DNA of 64,000 nucleotides from Tillus elongatus (Eukaryota > Arthropoda > Insecta > Coleoptera > Cleridae), in contig OZ023263.1 of NCBI GenBank assembly GCA_964006375.1, positions 131,406,954 to 131,470,953 on the forward strand, given 5' to 3'. A program made the position numbers and the translations under genes. The notes under the pieces are model-generated. The model was given only the letters and a program-made list of their open reading frames with translations, ran no database searches and was not told the origin of the DNA. This document shows, piece after piece, positions 37,922 through 51,900 of this stretch (position 1 is the first letter of the stretch; every line of letters begins with the position of its first letter).

Positions 37922-39181
37922 GATATCGAGTTACAGATTATTTGATTTTTATCCATTAACGTTACTTCATATTATATATGAGTTTTATCGAATATGGCGG
38001 ACTTTCATTTTTTCGCAATTTTTCCATACTATAAGTCGTGTTCTTTTTTGAGCCAAAATTTTTTTGGTTTGAGATTAAGCTTAAATTGTGTTTGCACATA
38101 CTTTAAACTTAGTTAAATGTCGGAATAAAATCAGTTCTTATGTAACTCAAGAATTTTTCCATTTAGAGAGGTTTGAAGACTGTTCGAAAAAAACAAAAAT
38201 AATTTTTTACAAAAACTATCACAATTCTAAATCTATTGCGGATATCGAGTTACAGATTATTTGATTTTTATCCATTAACGTTACTTCATATTATATATGA
38301 GTTTTATCGAATATGGTGGACTTTCATTTTTTCGCAATTTTTCCATTTCGTGTTCTTTTTGGAGCCAAAATTTTTTTGGTTTGAGATTAAGCTTAAATTG
38401 TGTTTGCACATACTTTAAACTTAGTTAAATGTCGGAATAAAATCAGTTCTTATGTAACTCAAGAATTTTTCCATTTAGAGAGGTTTGAAGACTGTTCGAA
38501 AAAACAAAAATAATTTTTTTACAAAAACTATCACAATTCTAAATCTATTGCGGATATCGAGTTACAGATTATTTGATTTTTATCCATTAACGTTACTTCA
38601 TATTATATATGAGTTTTATCGAATATGGCGGACTTTAATTTTTTCGCAATTTTTCAATACTATAAGTCGTGGTCTTTTTTGGGCCAAAATTTTTTTGGTC
38701 TGAGATTAGGCTCAAATTGTGTCCGCCTAGACTTTAAACTTAGTTAAATGTCGGAGTACAATCAGTTCTTATGTAACTCAAGAATTTCTCAATTTAGAGA
38801 GGTTTGAAGACTGTCCCAAAAAACTAAAATAATTTTCTACAAAAACTATCACAATTCTAAAACTATTGCGGATATCGAGTTACAGGTTATTTGATTTTTA
38901 TCGATTAACGTTACTTCATATTATATATGAGTTTTATCGAAGATGGCGGACTTTCATTTTTTCGCAATTTTTCCATACTATAGTCGTGTTCTTTTTTGAG
39001 CCAAAATTTTTTTGGTCTGAGATTAAGCTCAAATTGTGTTTGCACATACTTTAACTTAGTTAAATGTCGGAATAAAATCAGTTCTTATGTAGCTCAAGAA
39101 TTTTTCAATTTAGAGAGGTTTGAAGACTGTCCCAAAAAACTAAAATAATTTTCTACAAAAACTATCACAATTCTGAAACTA

Positions 39182-39500
39182 TTGCCGATATCGAGTTACA
39201 GATTATTTGATTTTTATCCATTAACGTTACTTCATATTATATATGAGTTTTATCGAATATGGCGGACTTTCATTTTTTCGCAATTTTTCCATACTATGGA
39301 GTCGTGTTCTTTTTTGAGCCAAAATTTTTTTGGTTTGAGATTAAGCTCAAATTGTTTGCACATACTTTAAACTTAGTTAAATGTCGGAGTAAAATCAGTT
39401 CTTATGTAACTCAAGAATTTTTCAATTTAGAGAGGTTTGAAGACTGTTCGAAAAAAACAAAAATAATTTTTTACAAAAACTATCACAATTCTAAAACTAT
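39182..39500 (+). repeat. Chimeric monomer at the 3.4-kb deletion in HOR B
   Basis: The left half has ttatatatgag and gccgatatc, as in the monomers at 16220 and 58161. The right half has aattgtttgcac (lacking gt), as in those at 19692 and 61634. In A and C the parents are about 3,395 bp apart. The exchange must lie between about 39243 and 39355, where the parents are nearly identical. Confidence 0.9.
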
Positions 39501-39818
39501 TGCAGATATCGAGTTGCAGATTATTTGATTTTTATCCATTAACGTCCCTTCATATTATATATGAGTTTTATCGAATTTGGCGGACTTTCATTTTTTCGCA
39601 ATTTTTCCATACTATGTCGTGTTTTTTTGAGCCAAAATTTTTTTGGTCTGAGATTAAGCTCAAATTGTGTTTGCACATACTTTAAACTTAGTTAAATGTC
39701 GGAATAAAATCAGTTCCTATGTAGCTCAAGAATTTTTCAATTTAGAGAGGTTTGAAAACTGTCCCAAAAAACTAAAATAATTTTCTACAAAAACTATCAC
39801 AATTCTAAAACTATTGCC

Positions 39819-40087
39819 GATATCGAGTTACAGATTATTTGATTTTTATCCATTAACGTTACTTCAAATTATATATGAGTTTTATCGAATATGGCGGACT
39901 TTCATTTAATTTTGATCTGAGATTAAGCTCAAATTGTGTTTGCACATACTTTAAACTTAGTTAAATGTCGGAATAAAATCAGTTCTTATGTAGCTCAAGA
40001 ATTTTTCAATTTAGAGAGGTTTGAAGACTGTCCCAAAAAACTAAAATAATTTTCTACAAAAACTATCACAATTCTAAAACTATTGCG
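39819..40087 (+). repeat. Short 269-bp monomer, upstream of insert 6
   Basis: Orthologue of 20252, with gattaagctc. Confidence 0.9.
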
Positions 40088-40198
40088 GATATCGAGTTAC
40101 AGATTATTTGATTTTTATCCATTAACGTTACTTCATATTATATATGAGTTTTATCGAATATGGCGAACTTTCATTTTTTAGCAATTTTTCCATACTAC

Positions 40199-40564
40199 AT
40201 GAACAGCTGTTTATCGGCGTACGAAAGATTCAAGGTGAATGACATCGCTTTGTTGTACGATCAATACGCACCCCGACTAACGTGGAAGATGGTGCGAATT
40301 AGCCAAGTTAACCATGGTAGAGATGGAAGAACTCGAGCCTGCGAGGTCCAACTTCCCAGTGGAACATTACTTCGAAGGCCTATACAGTTGCTATATCCAT
40401 TAGAACTTCCTACCGTCCCCCCCGAGGTTGTAGAAAATATATTAAAGGTCCCTGGTTCGTTCATAATTGTCTATTGGAAATATTGGCTCCAGCGTTATAT
40501 TTTCACAATGCGTTACACTTAAATTGGTAGTAAAGGGCTCGAGTTCACTTAAAAACATATCTAA
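40199..40564 (+). pseudogene. DUF5641-like fragment, copy 6
   Basis: This is the gamma-position copy of HOR B, with the open frame at 40160-40522. It carries Asn51 and Val90 like copy 3. It lies only 4,687 bp from copy 5 because of the HOR B deletion. Confidence 0.8.
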
Positions 40565-41401
40565 AGTCGTGTTCTTTTTTGAGACAAAATTTTTTTGGTC
40601 TGAGATTAAGTTCAAATTTTGTTTGCACATACTTTAAACTTAGTTAAATGTCGGAATAGAATCAGTTCTTATGTAGCTCAAGAATTTTTCAATTTAGAGA
40701 GGTTTGAAAACTGTTCCAAAAAAACAAAAAAAATTTTCTATAAAAACTATCACAATTCTAAAACTATTGCAGATATCGAGTTACAGATTATTTGATTTTT
40801 ATCCATTAACGTCCCTTCATATTATATATGAGTTATATCGAATTTGGCGGACTTTCATTTTTTGCAACTTTTCCATACTATGTCGTGTTCTTTTTTGAGC
40901 CAAAATTTTTTTGGTCTGAGATTAAGCTCAAATTGTGTCCGCCCATACTTTAAACTTAGTTAAATGTCGGAGTAAAATCAGTTCTTATGTAACTCAAGAA
41001 TTTTTCAATTTAGAAAGGTTTGAAGACTGTTGGAAAAAAACAAAAATAATTTTCTATAAAAACTATCACAATTCTAAAACTATTGCAGATATCGAGTTAC
41101 AGATTATTTGATTTGTATCCATTAACGTCCCTTCATATTATATGAGTTTTATCGAATTCGGCGGACTTTCATTTTTTCGCAATTTTTCCATACTATGTCG
41201 TGTTCTTTTTTGAGCCAAAATTTGTTTGGTCTGAGATTAAGCTCAAATTGTGTCCGCCCATACTTTAACTCAGTTAAATGTCGGAGTAAAATCAGTTCTT
41301 ATGTAACTCAAGAATTTTTCAATTTAGAGAGGTTTGAAGACTGTTCGAAAAAAACAAAAATAATTTTTTACAAAAACTATCACAATTCTAAATCTATTGC
41401 G

Positions 41402-41691
41402 GATATCAAGTTACAGATTATTTGATTTTTATCCATTAACGTTACTTCATATTATATATGAGTTTTATCGAATATGGCGGACTTTCATTTTTTCGCAATT
41501 TTTCCATACTATAGTCGTGTTCTTTTTTGAGCCAAATTGTGTCCGCCTAGACTTTAAACTTAGTTAAATGTCGGAGTCAAATCAGTTCTTATGTAGCTCA
41601 AGAATTTTTCAATTTAGGGAGGTTTGAAAACTGTTACAAAAAAACAAAAATTATTTTCTATAAAAACTATCACAATTCTAAAACTATTGCA
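41402..41691 (+). repeat. Short 290-bp monomer at the HOR B/C junction
   Basis: Same deletion as 21835-22124. Confidence 0.88.
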
Positions 41692-42968
41692 GATATCGAG
41701 TTACAGATTATTTGATTTTTATCCATTAACGTCCCTTCATATTATATATGAGTTTTATCGAATTCGGCGGACTTTCATTTTTTCGGAATTTTTCCATATT
41801 TAAGTCGTGTTCTTTTTTGAGCCAAAATTTTTTTGGTCTGAGATTAAGCACAAATTGTGTCCGCCCATACTTTAAACTAGTTAAATGTCGGAGTAAAATC
41901 AGTTCTTATGTAACTCAAGAATTTTTCAATTTAGAGAGGTTTGAAGACTGTTCGAAAAAAACAAAAATAATTTTTTACAAAAACTATCACAATTCTAAAA
42001 CTATTGCAGATATCGAGTTACAGATTATTTGATTTTTATCCATTAACGTCCCTTCATATTATATATGCGTTTTATCGAATTTGGCGGACTTTCATTTTTT
42101 CGCAATTTTTCAATACTATACTATACAAAGTCGTGTTCTTTTTTGAGCCAAAATTTTTTTGGTCTGAGATTAAGCTCAAATTGTGTCCGCCCATACTTTA
42201 AACTTAGTTAAATGTCGGAGTAAAATCAGTTCTTATGTAGCTCAAGAATTTTTCAATTTAGAGAGGTTTGAAAACTGTTCGAAAAAAACAAAAATAATTT
42301 TTTTATAAAAACTATCACAATTCTAAAACTATTGCAGATATCGAGTTACAGATTATTTGATTTTTATCCATTAACGTCCCTTCATATTATATATGAGTTT
42401 TATCGAATTCGGCGGACTTTCATTTTTTCGCAATTTTTCCATACTGTCGTGTTCTTTTTTGAGCCAAAATTTTTTTGGTCTGAGATTAAGCTCAAATTGT
42501 GTCCGCCCATACTTTAAACTTACTTAAATGTCGGAGTAAAATCAGTTCTTATGTAACTCAAGAATTTTTCAATTTAGAGAGGTTTGAAGACTGTTCGAAA
42601 AAAACAAAAATAATTTTTTACAAAAACTATCACAATTCTAAAACTATTGCATATATCGAGTTACAGATTATTTGATTTTTATCCATTAACGTCCCTTCAT
42701 ATTATATATGAGTTTTATCGAATTTGGCGGACTTTCATTTTTTCGGAATTTTTCCATACTATGTCGTGTTCTTTTTTGAGCCAAAATTTTTTTGGTCTGA
42801 GATTAAGCTCAAATTGTGTTTGCACATACTTTAAACTTAGTTAAATGTCGGAGTAAAATCAGTTCTTATGTAGCTCAAGAATTTTTCAATTTAGAGAGGT
42901 TTGAAAACTGTTCCAAAAAAACAAAAATAATTTTCTACAAAAACTATCACAATTCTAAAACTATTGCC

Positions 42969-43201
42969 GATATCGAGTTACCGATTTTTCCATAAGTCGT
43001 GTTCTTTTTTGAGCCAAAATTTTTTTGGTCTGAGATTAAGCTCAAATTGTGTCCGCCCATACTTTAAACTTAGTTAAATGTTGGAGTAAAATCAGTTCTT
43101 ATGTAACTCAAGAATTTTTCACTTTAGAGAGGTTTGAAGACTGTTCGAAAAAAACAAAAATAATTTTTTACAAAAACTATCACAATTCTAAAACTATTGC
43201 A
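42969..43201 (+). repeat. Short 233-bp monomer, HOR C copy 1
   Basis: Orthologous in position to 1349-1581, with the same junction. Confidence 0.9.
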
Positions 43202-45410
43202 GATATCGAGTTACAGAGTATTTGATTTTTATCCATTAACGTCCCTTCATATTATATATGAGTTTTATCGAATTTGGCGGACTTTCATTTTTTCGCAATT
43301 TTTCCATACTATGTCGTGTTTTTTTGAGCCAAAATTTTTTTGGTCTGAGATTAAGCTCAAATTGTGTTTGCACATACTTTAAACTTAGTTAAATGTCGGA
43401 ATAAAATCAGTTCTTATGTAGCTCAAGAATTTTTCAATTTAGAGAGGTTTGAAAACTGTTCGAAAAAAACAAAAATAATTTTTTTATAAAAACTATCACA
43501 ATTCTAAAACTATTGCAGATATCGAGTTACAGATTATTTGATTTTTATCCATTAACGTCCCTTCATATTATATATGAGTTTTATCGAATTCGGCGGACTT
43601 TCATTTTTTCGCAATTTTTCCATACTGTCGTGTTCTTTTTTGAGCCAAAATTTTTTTGGTCTGAGATTAAGCTCAAATTGTGTCCGCCCATACTTTAAAC
43701 TTACTTAAATGTCGGAGTAAAATCAGTTCTTATGTAACTCAAGAATTTTTCAATTTAGAGGTTTGAAGACTGTTCGAAAAAAACAAAAATAATTTTTTAC
43801 AAAAACTATCACAATTCTAAGACTAGTGCTGATATCGAGTTACAGATTATTTGATTTTTATCCATTATTGTCCCTTCATATTATATAGGAGTTTTATCGA
43901 ATTTGGCGGACTTTCATTTTTTCGCAATGTTTCCATACTATATAAGTCGTGTTCTTTTTTGAGCCAAATTTTTTTTTGGTCTGAGATTAAGCTCAAATTG
44001 TGTCCGCCTAGACTTTAAACTTAGTTAAATGTCGGAGTAAAATCAGTTCTTATGTAACTCAAGAATTTTTCAATTTAGAGAGGTTTGAAGACTGTTCGAA
44101 AAAAACAAAAATATTTTTTTACAAAAACTATCACAATTCTAAAACTATTGCAGATATCGAGTTGCAGATTATTTGATTTTTATCCATTAACGTCCCTTCA
44201 TATTATATATGAGTTTTATCGAATTTGGCGGACTTTCATTTTTTCGCAATTTTTCCATACATGTCGTGTTCTTTTTTGAGCCAAATTTTTTTTGGTCTGA
44301 GACTAGGCTCAAATTGTGTCCGCCTAGACTTTAAACTTAGTTAAATGTCGGAGTAAAATCAGTTCTTATGTAGCTCAAGAATTTTTCAATTTAGAGAGGT
44401 TTGAAGACTGTCCCAAAAAACTAAAATAATTTTCTACAAAAACTATCACAATTCTAAAACTATTGCGGATATCGAGTTACAGGTTATTTGATTTTTATCC
44501 ATTAACATTACTTCATATTATATATGAGTTTTATCGAATATGGCGGACTTTCATTTTTTCGCAATTTTTCCATGTTCCGTGTTCTTTTTTGAGCCAAAAT
44601 TTTTTTGGTCTGAGATTAAGCTCAAATTGTGTTTGCACATACTTTAAACTTAGTTAAATGTCGGAATAAAATCAGTTCTTATGTAGCTCAAGAATTTTTC
44701 AATTTAGAGAGGTTTGAAGACTGTCCCAAAAAACTAAAATAATTTTCTACAAAAACTATTACAATTCTGAAACTATTGCCGATATCGAGTTACAGATTAT
44801 TTGATTTTTATCCATTAACGTTACTTCATATTATATGAGTTTTATCGAATATGGCGGACTTTCATTTTTTCGCAATTTTTCCATACTATGGAGTCGTGTT
44901 CTTTTTTGAGCCAAAATTTTTTTGGTTTGAGATTAAGCTCAAATTGTTTGCACATACTTTAAACTTAGTTAAATGTCGGAGTAAAATCAGTTCTTATGTA
45001 ACTCAAGAATTTTTCAATTTAGAGAGGTTTGAAGACTGTTCGAAAAAAACAAAAATAATTTTTTACAAAAACTATCACAATTCTAAAACTATTGCAGATA
45101 TCGAGTTGCAGATTATTTGATTTTTATCCATTAACGTCCCTTCATATTATATATGAGTTTTATCGAATTTGGCGGACTTTCATTTTTTCGCAATTTTTCC
45201 ATACTATGTCGTGTTTTTTTGAGCCAAAATTTTTTTGGTCTGAGATTAAGCTCAAATTGTGTTTGCACATACTTTAAACTTAGTTAAATGTCGGAATAAA
45301 ATCAGTTCTTATGTAGCTCAAGAATTTTTCAATTTAGAGAGGTTTGAAGACTGTCCCAAAAAACTAAAATAATTTTCTACAAAAACTATCACAATTCTAA
45401 AACTATTGCC

Positions 45411-45679
45411 GATATCGAGTTACAGATTATTTGATTTTTATCCATTAACGTTACTTCAAATTATATATGAGTTTTATCGAATATGGCGGACTTTCATTTA
45501 ATTTTGATCTGAGATTGAGCTCAAATTGTGTTTGCACATACTTTAAACTTAGTTAAATGTCGGAATAAAATCAGTTCTTATGTAGCTCAAGAATTTTTCA
45601 ATTTAGAGAGGTTTGAAGACTGTCCCAAAAAACTAAAATAATTTTCTACAAAAACTATCACAATTCTAAAACTATTGCG
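45411..45679 (+). repeat. Short 269-bp monomer, upstream of insert 7
   Basis: Orthologue of 3790. Confidence 0.9.
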
Positions 45680-45790
45680 GATATCGAGTTACAGATTATT
45701 TGATTTTTATCCATTAACGTTACTTCATATTATATATGAGTTTTATCGAATATGGCGAACTTTCATTTTTTAGCAATTTTTCCATACTAC

Positions 45791-46156
45791 ATGAACAGCT
45801 GTTTATCGGCGTACGAAAGATTCAAGGTGAATGACATCGCTTTGTTGTACGATCAATACGCACCCCGACTAACGTGGAAGATGGTGCGAATTAGCCAAGT
45901 TTACCATGGTAGAGATGGAAGAACTCGAGCCTGCGAGGTCCAACTTCCCAGTGGAACATTACTTCGAAGGCCTATACAGTTGCTATATCCATTAGAACTT
46001 CCTACCGTCCCCCCCGAGGATGTAGAAAATATATTAAAGGTCCCTGGTTCGTTCATAATTGTCTATTGGAAATATTGGCTCCAGCGTTATATTTTCACAA
46101 TGCGTTACACTTAAATTGGTAGTAAAGGGCTCGAGTTCACTTAAAAACATATCTAA
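45791..46156 (+). pseudogene. DUF5641-like fragment, copy 7
   Basis: This is the alpha-position copy of HOR C, with the open frame at 45752-46114 and Phe24, Tyr51, Asp90. It appears identical to copy 4 over the fragment and carries the same acaaaagtttttt flank. Confidence 0.8.
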
Positions 46157-47933
46157 AGTCGTGTTCTTTTTTGAGACAAAAGTTTTTTGGTCTGAGATTA
46201 AGTTCAAATTTTGTTTGCACATACTTTAAACTTAGTTAAATGTCGGAATAAAATCAGTTCTTATGTAGCTCAAGAAGTTTTCAATTTAGAGAGGTTTGAA
46301 AACTGTTCCAAAAAAACAAAAATAATTTTCTATAAAAACTATCACAATTCTAAAACTATTGCAGATATCGAGTTACAGATTATTTGATTTTTATCCATTA
46401 ACGTCCCTTCATATTATATATGAGTTATATCGAATTTGGCGGACTTTCATTTTTTGCAACTTTTCCATACTATGTCGTGTTCTTTTTTGAGCCAAAATTT
46501 TTTTGGTCTGAGATTAAGCTCAAATTGTGTCCGCCCATACTTTAAACTTAGTTAAATGTCGGAGTAAAATCAGTTCTTATGTAACTCAAGAATTTTTCAA
46601 TTTAGAGAGGTTTGAAGACTGTTCGAAAAAAACAAAAATAATTTTCTATAAAAACTATCACAATTCTAAAACTATTGCAGATATCGAGTTACAGATTATT
46701 TGATTTGTATCCATTAACGTCCCTTCATATTATATGAGTTTTATCGAATTCGGCGGACTTTCATTTTTTCGCAATTTTTCCATACTATGTCGTGTTCTTT
46801 TTTGAGCCAAAATTTGTTTGGTCTGAGATTAAGCTCAAATTGTGTCCGCCCATACTTTAAACTTAGTTAAATGTCGGAGTAAAATCAGTTCTTATGTAAC
46901 TCAAGAATTTTTCAATTTAGAGAGGTTTGAAGACTGTTCGAAAAAAACAAAAATAATTTTTTACAAAAACTATCACAATTCTAAATCTATTGCGGATATC
47001 AAGTTACAGATTATTTGATTTTTATCCATTAACGTTACTTCATATTATATATGAGTTTTATCGAATATGGCGGACTTTCATTTTTTCGCAATTTTTTCGT
47101 GTTCTTTTTTGAGCCAAAATTTTTGTGGTCTGAGATTAACCTCAAATTGTGTCCGCCTAGACTTTAAACTTAGTTAAATGTCGGAGTCAAATCAGTTCTT
47201 ATGTAGCTCAAGAATTTTTCAATTTAGAGAGGTTTGAAAACTGTTCCAAAAAAACAAAAATTATTTTCTATAAAAACTATCACAATTCTAAAACTATTGC
47301 AGATATCGAGTTACAGATTATTTGATTTTTATCCATTAACGTCCCTTCATATTATATATGAGTTTTATCGAATTCGGCGGACTTTCATTTTTTCGGAATT
47401 TTTCCATATTTAAGTCGTGTTCTTTTTTGAGCCAAAATTTTTTTGGTCTGAGATTAAGCACAAATTGTGTCCGCCCATACTTTAAACTAGTTAAATGTCG
47501 GAGTAAAATCAGTTCTTATGTAACTCAAGAATTTTTCAATTTAGAGAGGTTTGAAGACTGTTCGAAAAAAACAAAAATAATTTTTTACAAAAACTATCAC
47601 AATTCTAAAACTATTGCAGATATCGAGTTACAGATTATTTGATTTGTATCCATTAACGTCCCTTCATATTATATGAGTTTTATCGAATTCGGCGGACTTT
47701 CATTTTTTCGCAATTTTTCCATACTATGTCGTGTTCTTTTTTGAGCCAAAATTTTTTTGGTCTGAGATTAAGCTCAAATTGTGTCCGCCTATATTTTAAA
47801 TCTAGTTAAATGTCGGAGTAAAATCAGTTCTTATGTAACTCAAGAATTTTTCAATTTAGAGAGGTTTGAAGACTGTTCCAAAAAAACAAAAATATTTTTT
47901 TACAAAAACTATCACAATTCTAAAACTATTGCG

Positions 47934-48202
47934 GATATCGAGTTACAGATTATTTGATTTTTATCCATTAACGTTACTTCATATTATATATGAGTTTTAT
48001 CGAATATGGCGGACTTTCATTTAATTTTGGTCTGAGATTAAGCTCAAATTGTGTTTGAACGTACTTTAAACTTAGTTAAATGTCGGAATAAAATCAGTTC
48101 TTATGTAGCTCAAGAATTTTTCAATTTAGAGAGGTTGGAAGACTGTCTCAAAAAACTAAAATAATTTTCTACAAAAACTATCACAATTCTAAAACTATTG
48201 CG
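47934..48202 (+). repeat. Short 269-bp monomer, alpha block HOR C
   Basis: Orthologue of 6313. Confidence 0.9.
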
Positions 48203-51200
48203 GATATCGAGTTACAGATTATTTGATTTTTATCCATTAACGTTACTTCATATTATATATGAGTTTTATCGAATATGGCGGACTTTCATTTTTTCGCAAT
48301 TTTTCCATAGTCGTGTTCTTTTTTGAGCCAAAATTTTTTTGGTTTGAGATTAAGCTTAAATTGTGTTTGCACATACTTTAAACTTAGTTAAATGTCGGAA
48401 TAAAATCAGTTCTTATGTAACTCAAGAATTTTTCCATTTAGAGAGGTTTGAAGACTGTTCGAAAAAAACAAAAATAATTTTTTACAAAAACTATCACAAT
48501 TCTAAATCTATTGCGGATATCGAGTTACAGATTATTTGATTTTTATCCATTAACGTTACTTCATATTATATATGAGTTTTATCGAATATGGTGGACTTTC
48601 ATTTTTTCGCAATTTTTCCATTTCGTGTTCTTTTTTGAGCCAAAATTTTTTTGGTTTGAGATTAAGCTTAAATTGTGTTTGCACATACTTTAAACTTAGT
48701 TAAATGTCGGAATAAAATCAGTTCTTATGTAACTCAAGAATTTTTCCATTTAGAGAGGTTTGAAGACTGTTCGAAAAAAACAAAAATAATTTTTTACAAA
48801 AACTATCACAATTCTAAATCTATTGCGGATATCGAGTTACAGATTATTTGATTTTTATCCATTAACGTTACTTCATATTATATATGAGTTTTATCGAATA
48901 TGGCGGACTTTCATTTTTTCGCAATTTTTCAATACTATAAGTCGTGTTCTTTTTTGGGCCAAAATTTTTTTGGTCTGAGATTAGGCTCAAATTGTGTCCG
49001 CCTAGACTTTAAACTTAGTTAAATGTCGGAGTACAATCAGTTCTTATGTAACTCAAGAATTTCTCAATTTAGAGAGGTTTGAAGACTGTCCCAAAAAACT
49101 AAAATAATTTTCTACAAAAACTATCACAATTCTAAAACTATTGCGGATATCGAGTTACAGGTTATTTGATTTTTATCGATTAACGTTACTTCATATTATA
49201 TATGAGTTTTATCGAAGATGGCGGACTTTCATTTTTTCGCAATTTTTCCATACTATAGTCGTGTTCTTTTTTGAGCCAAAATTTTTTTGGTCTGAGATTA
49301 AGCTCAAATTGTGTCCGCCGATACTTTAAACTTAGTTAAATGTCGGAGTAAAATGAGTTCTTATGTGACTCAAGAATTTTTCAATTTAGAGAGGTTTGAA
49401 AACTTCGAAAAAACAAAAATAATTTTCTACAAAAACTATCACAATTCTGAAACTATTGCCGATATCGAGTTACAGATTATTTGATTTTTATCCATTAACG
49501 TTACTTCATATTATATATGAGTTTTATCGAATATGGCGGACTTTCATTTTTTCGCAATTTTTCCATACTATGGAGTCGTGTTCTTTTTTGAGCCAAAATT
49601 TTTTTGGTTTGAGATTAAGCTCAAATTGTGTTTGCACATACTTTAAACTTAGTTAAATGTCGGAATAAAATCAGTTCTTATGTAGCTCAAGAATTTTTCA
49701 ATTTAGAGAGGTTTGAAAACTGTTCCAAAAAAACAAAAATAATTTTCTATCTATCACAATTCTAAAACTATTGCAGATATCGAGTTACAGATTATTTGAT
49801 TTTTATCCATTAAAGTCCCTTCACATTATATATGAGTTTTATCGAATTCGGCGGACTTTAATTTTTTCGCAATTTTCCATAAGTCGTGTTCTTTTTTGAG
49901 CCAAAATTTTTTTGGTCTGAGATTAAGCTCAAATTGTGTCCGCCCATACTTTAAACTTAGTTAAATGTCGGAGTAAAATCAGTTCTTATGTAACTCAAGA
50001 ATTTTTCAATTTAGAGAGGTTTGAAGACTGTTCGAAAAAAACAAAAATAATTTCTTACAAAAACTATCACAATTCTAAAACTATTGCAGATATCGAGTTG
50101 CAGATTATTTGATTTTTATCCATTAACGTCCTTTCATATTATATATGAGTTTTATCGAATTTGGCGGACTTTCATTTTTTCGCAATTTTTCCATACGTGT
50201 CGTGTCCTTTTTTGAGCCAAATTTTTTTTGGTCTGAGATTAAGCTCAAATTGTGTCCGCCTAGACTTTAAACTTAGTTAAATGTCGGAGTAAAATCAATT
50301 CTTATGTAACTCAAGAATTTTTAAATTTAGAGAGGTTTGAAAACTGTTCAAAAAAAAAAAAAAATTTTCTATAGAAACTATCAAAATTCTAAAACTATTG
50401 CAGATATCGAGTTACAGATTATTTGATTTTTATCCATTAACGTCCCTTCATATTATATATGAGTTTTATCGAATTCGGCGGACTTTAATTTTTTCGCAAT
50501 TTTCCATAAGTCGTGTTCTTTTTTGAGCCAAAATTTTTTTGGTCTGAGATTAAGCTCAAATTGTGTCCGCCCATACTTTAAACTAAGTTAAATGTCGGAG
50601 TAAAATCAGTTCTTATGTAACTCAAGAATTTTTCAATTTAGAGGTTTGAAGACTGTTCGAAAAAAACAAAAATAATTTTTTACAAAAACTATCACAATTC
50701 TAAAACTAGTGCTGATATCGAGTTACAGATTATTTGATTTTTATCCATTAACGTCCCTTCATATTATATAGGAGTTTTATCGAATTTGGCGGACTTTCAT
50801 TTTTTCGCAATATTTCCATACTATATAAGTCGTGTTCTTTTTTGAGCCAAATTTTTTTTGGTCTGAGATTAAGCTCAAATTGTGTCCGCCTAGACTTTAA
50901 ACTTAGTTAAATGTCGGAGCAAAATCAGTTCTTATGTAACTCAAGAATTTTTCAATTTAGAGGTTTGAAGACTGTTCGAAAAAAACAAAAATATTTTTTT
51001 ACAAAAACTATCACAATTCTAAAACTATTGCAGATATCGAGTTGCAGATTATTTAATTTTTATCCATTAACGTCCCTTCATATTATATATGAGTTTTATC
51101 GAATTTGGCGGACTTTCATTTTTTCGCAATTTTTCCATACATGTCGTGTTCTTTTTTGAGCCAAATTTTTTTTGGTCTGAGATTAAGCTCAAATTGTGTT

Positions 51201-51667
51201 TGCACATACTTTAAATCTAGTTAAATGTCGGAATAAAATCAGTTCTTATGTAGCTCAAGAATTTTTCAATTTAGAGAGATTTGAAAACTGTTCCAAAAAA
51301 ACAAAAATAATTTTCTATAAAAACTATCACAATTCTAAAACTATTGCAGATATCGAGTTACAGATTATTTGATTTTCATCCATTAAAGTCCCTTCATATT
51401 ATATATGAGTTTTATCGAATTCGGCGGACTTTCATTTTTTCGCAATTTTTCCATACTATAAGTCGTGTTCTTTTTTGAGCCAAAATTTTTTTGGTCTGAG
51501 ATTAAGCTCAAATTGTGTTTGTACATACTTTAAACTTAGTTAAATGTCGGAATAAAATAAGTTCTTGTGTAGCTCAAGAATTTTTCAATTTAGAGAGGTT
51601 TGAAAACTGTTCCAAAAAAACAAAAATAATTTTCTACAAAAACTATCACAATTCTAAAACTATTGCC

Positions 51668-51900
51668 GATATCGAGTTACCGATTTTTCCATAAGTCGTG
51701 TTCTTTTTTGAGCCAAAATTTTTTTGGTCTGAGATTAAGCTCAAATTGTGTCCGCCCATACTTTAAACTTAGTTAAATGTTGGAGTAAAATCAGTTCTTA
51801 TGTAACTCAAGAATTTTTCAATTTAGAGAGGTTTGAAGACTGTTCGAAAAAAACAAAAATAATTTTTTACAAAAACTATCACAATTCTAAAACTATTGCA
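51668..51900 (+). repeat. Short 233-bp monomer, HOR C copy 2
   Basis: Orthologous in position to 10045-10277, with the same junction. Confidence 0.9.

Larger units (their letters stand above)
35512..40198 (+). repeat. Beta block of HOR B, internally deleted
   Basis: Length is only 4,687 bp against 8,083 bp in HOR C. The left 3.7 kb matches beta of A and C; the sequence then passes through a chimeric monomer into the segment just upstream of the third insert. The missing part corresponds to about eleven monomers. No gene is present outside the insert. Confidence 0.85.
22054..41620 (+). repeat. Higher-order repeat copy B (19,567 bp, rearranged)
   Basis: From 22054 to about 34.8 kb it follows copy A at an offset of 22053, drifting by a few bases. 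It then differs by two events: a 588-bp tandem duplication (34227-35402) and a deletion of about 3,395 bp through a chimeric monomer near 39.2-39.4 kb. 22,375 + 588 - 3,395 = 19,568, which matches the observed length within one base. Inserts begin at 26224, 35512 and 40199. Confidence 0.93.
40199..45790 (+). repeat. Gamma block spanning HOR B/C (insert 6 to insert 7)
   Basis: Length is 5,592 bp, identical to the previous gamma block. It shares with that block the aac (Asn) codon in the insert and the fused A-run acaaaaaaaat at about 40732, both absent from the third gamma copy at 62574. A 290-bp short monomer lies at 41402-41691. Confidence 0.85.
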
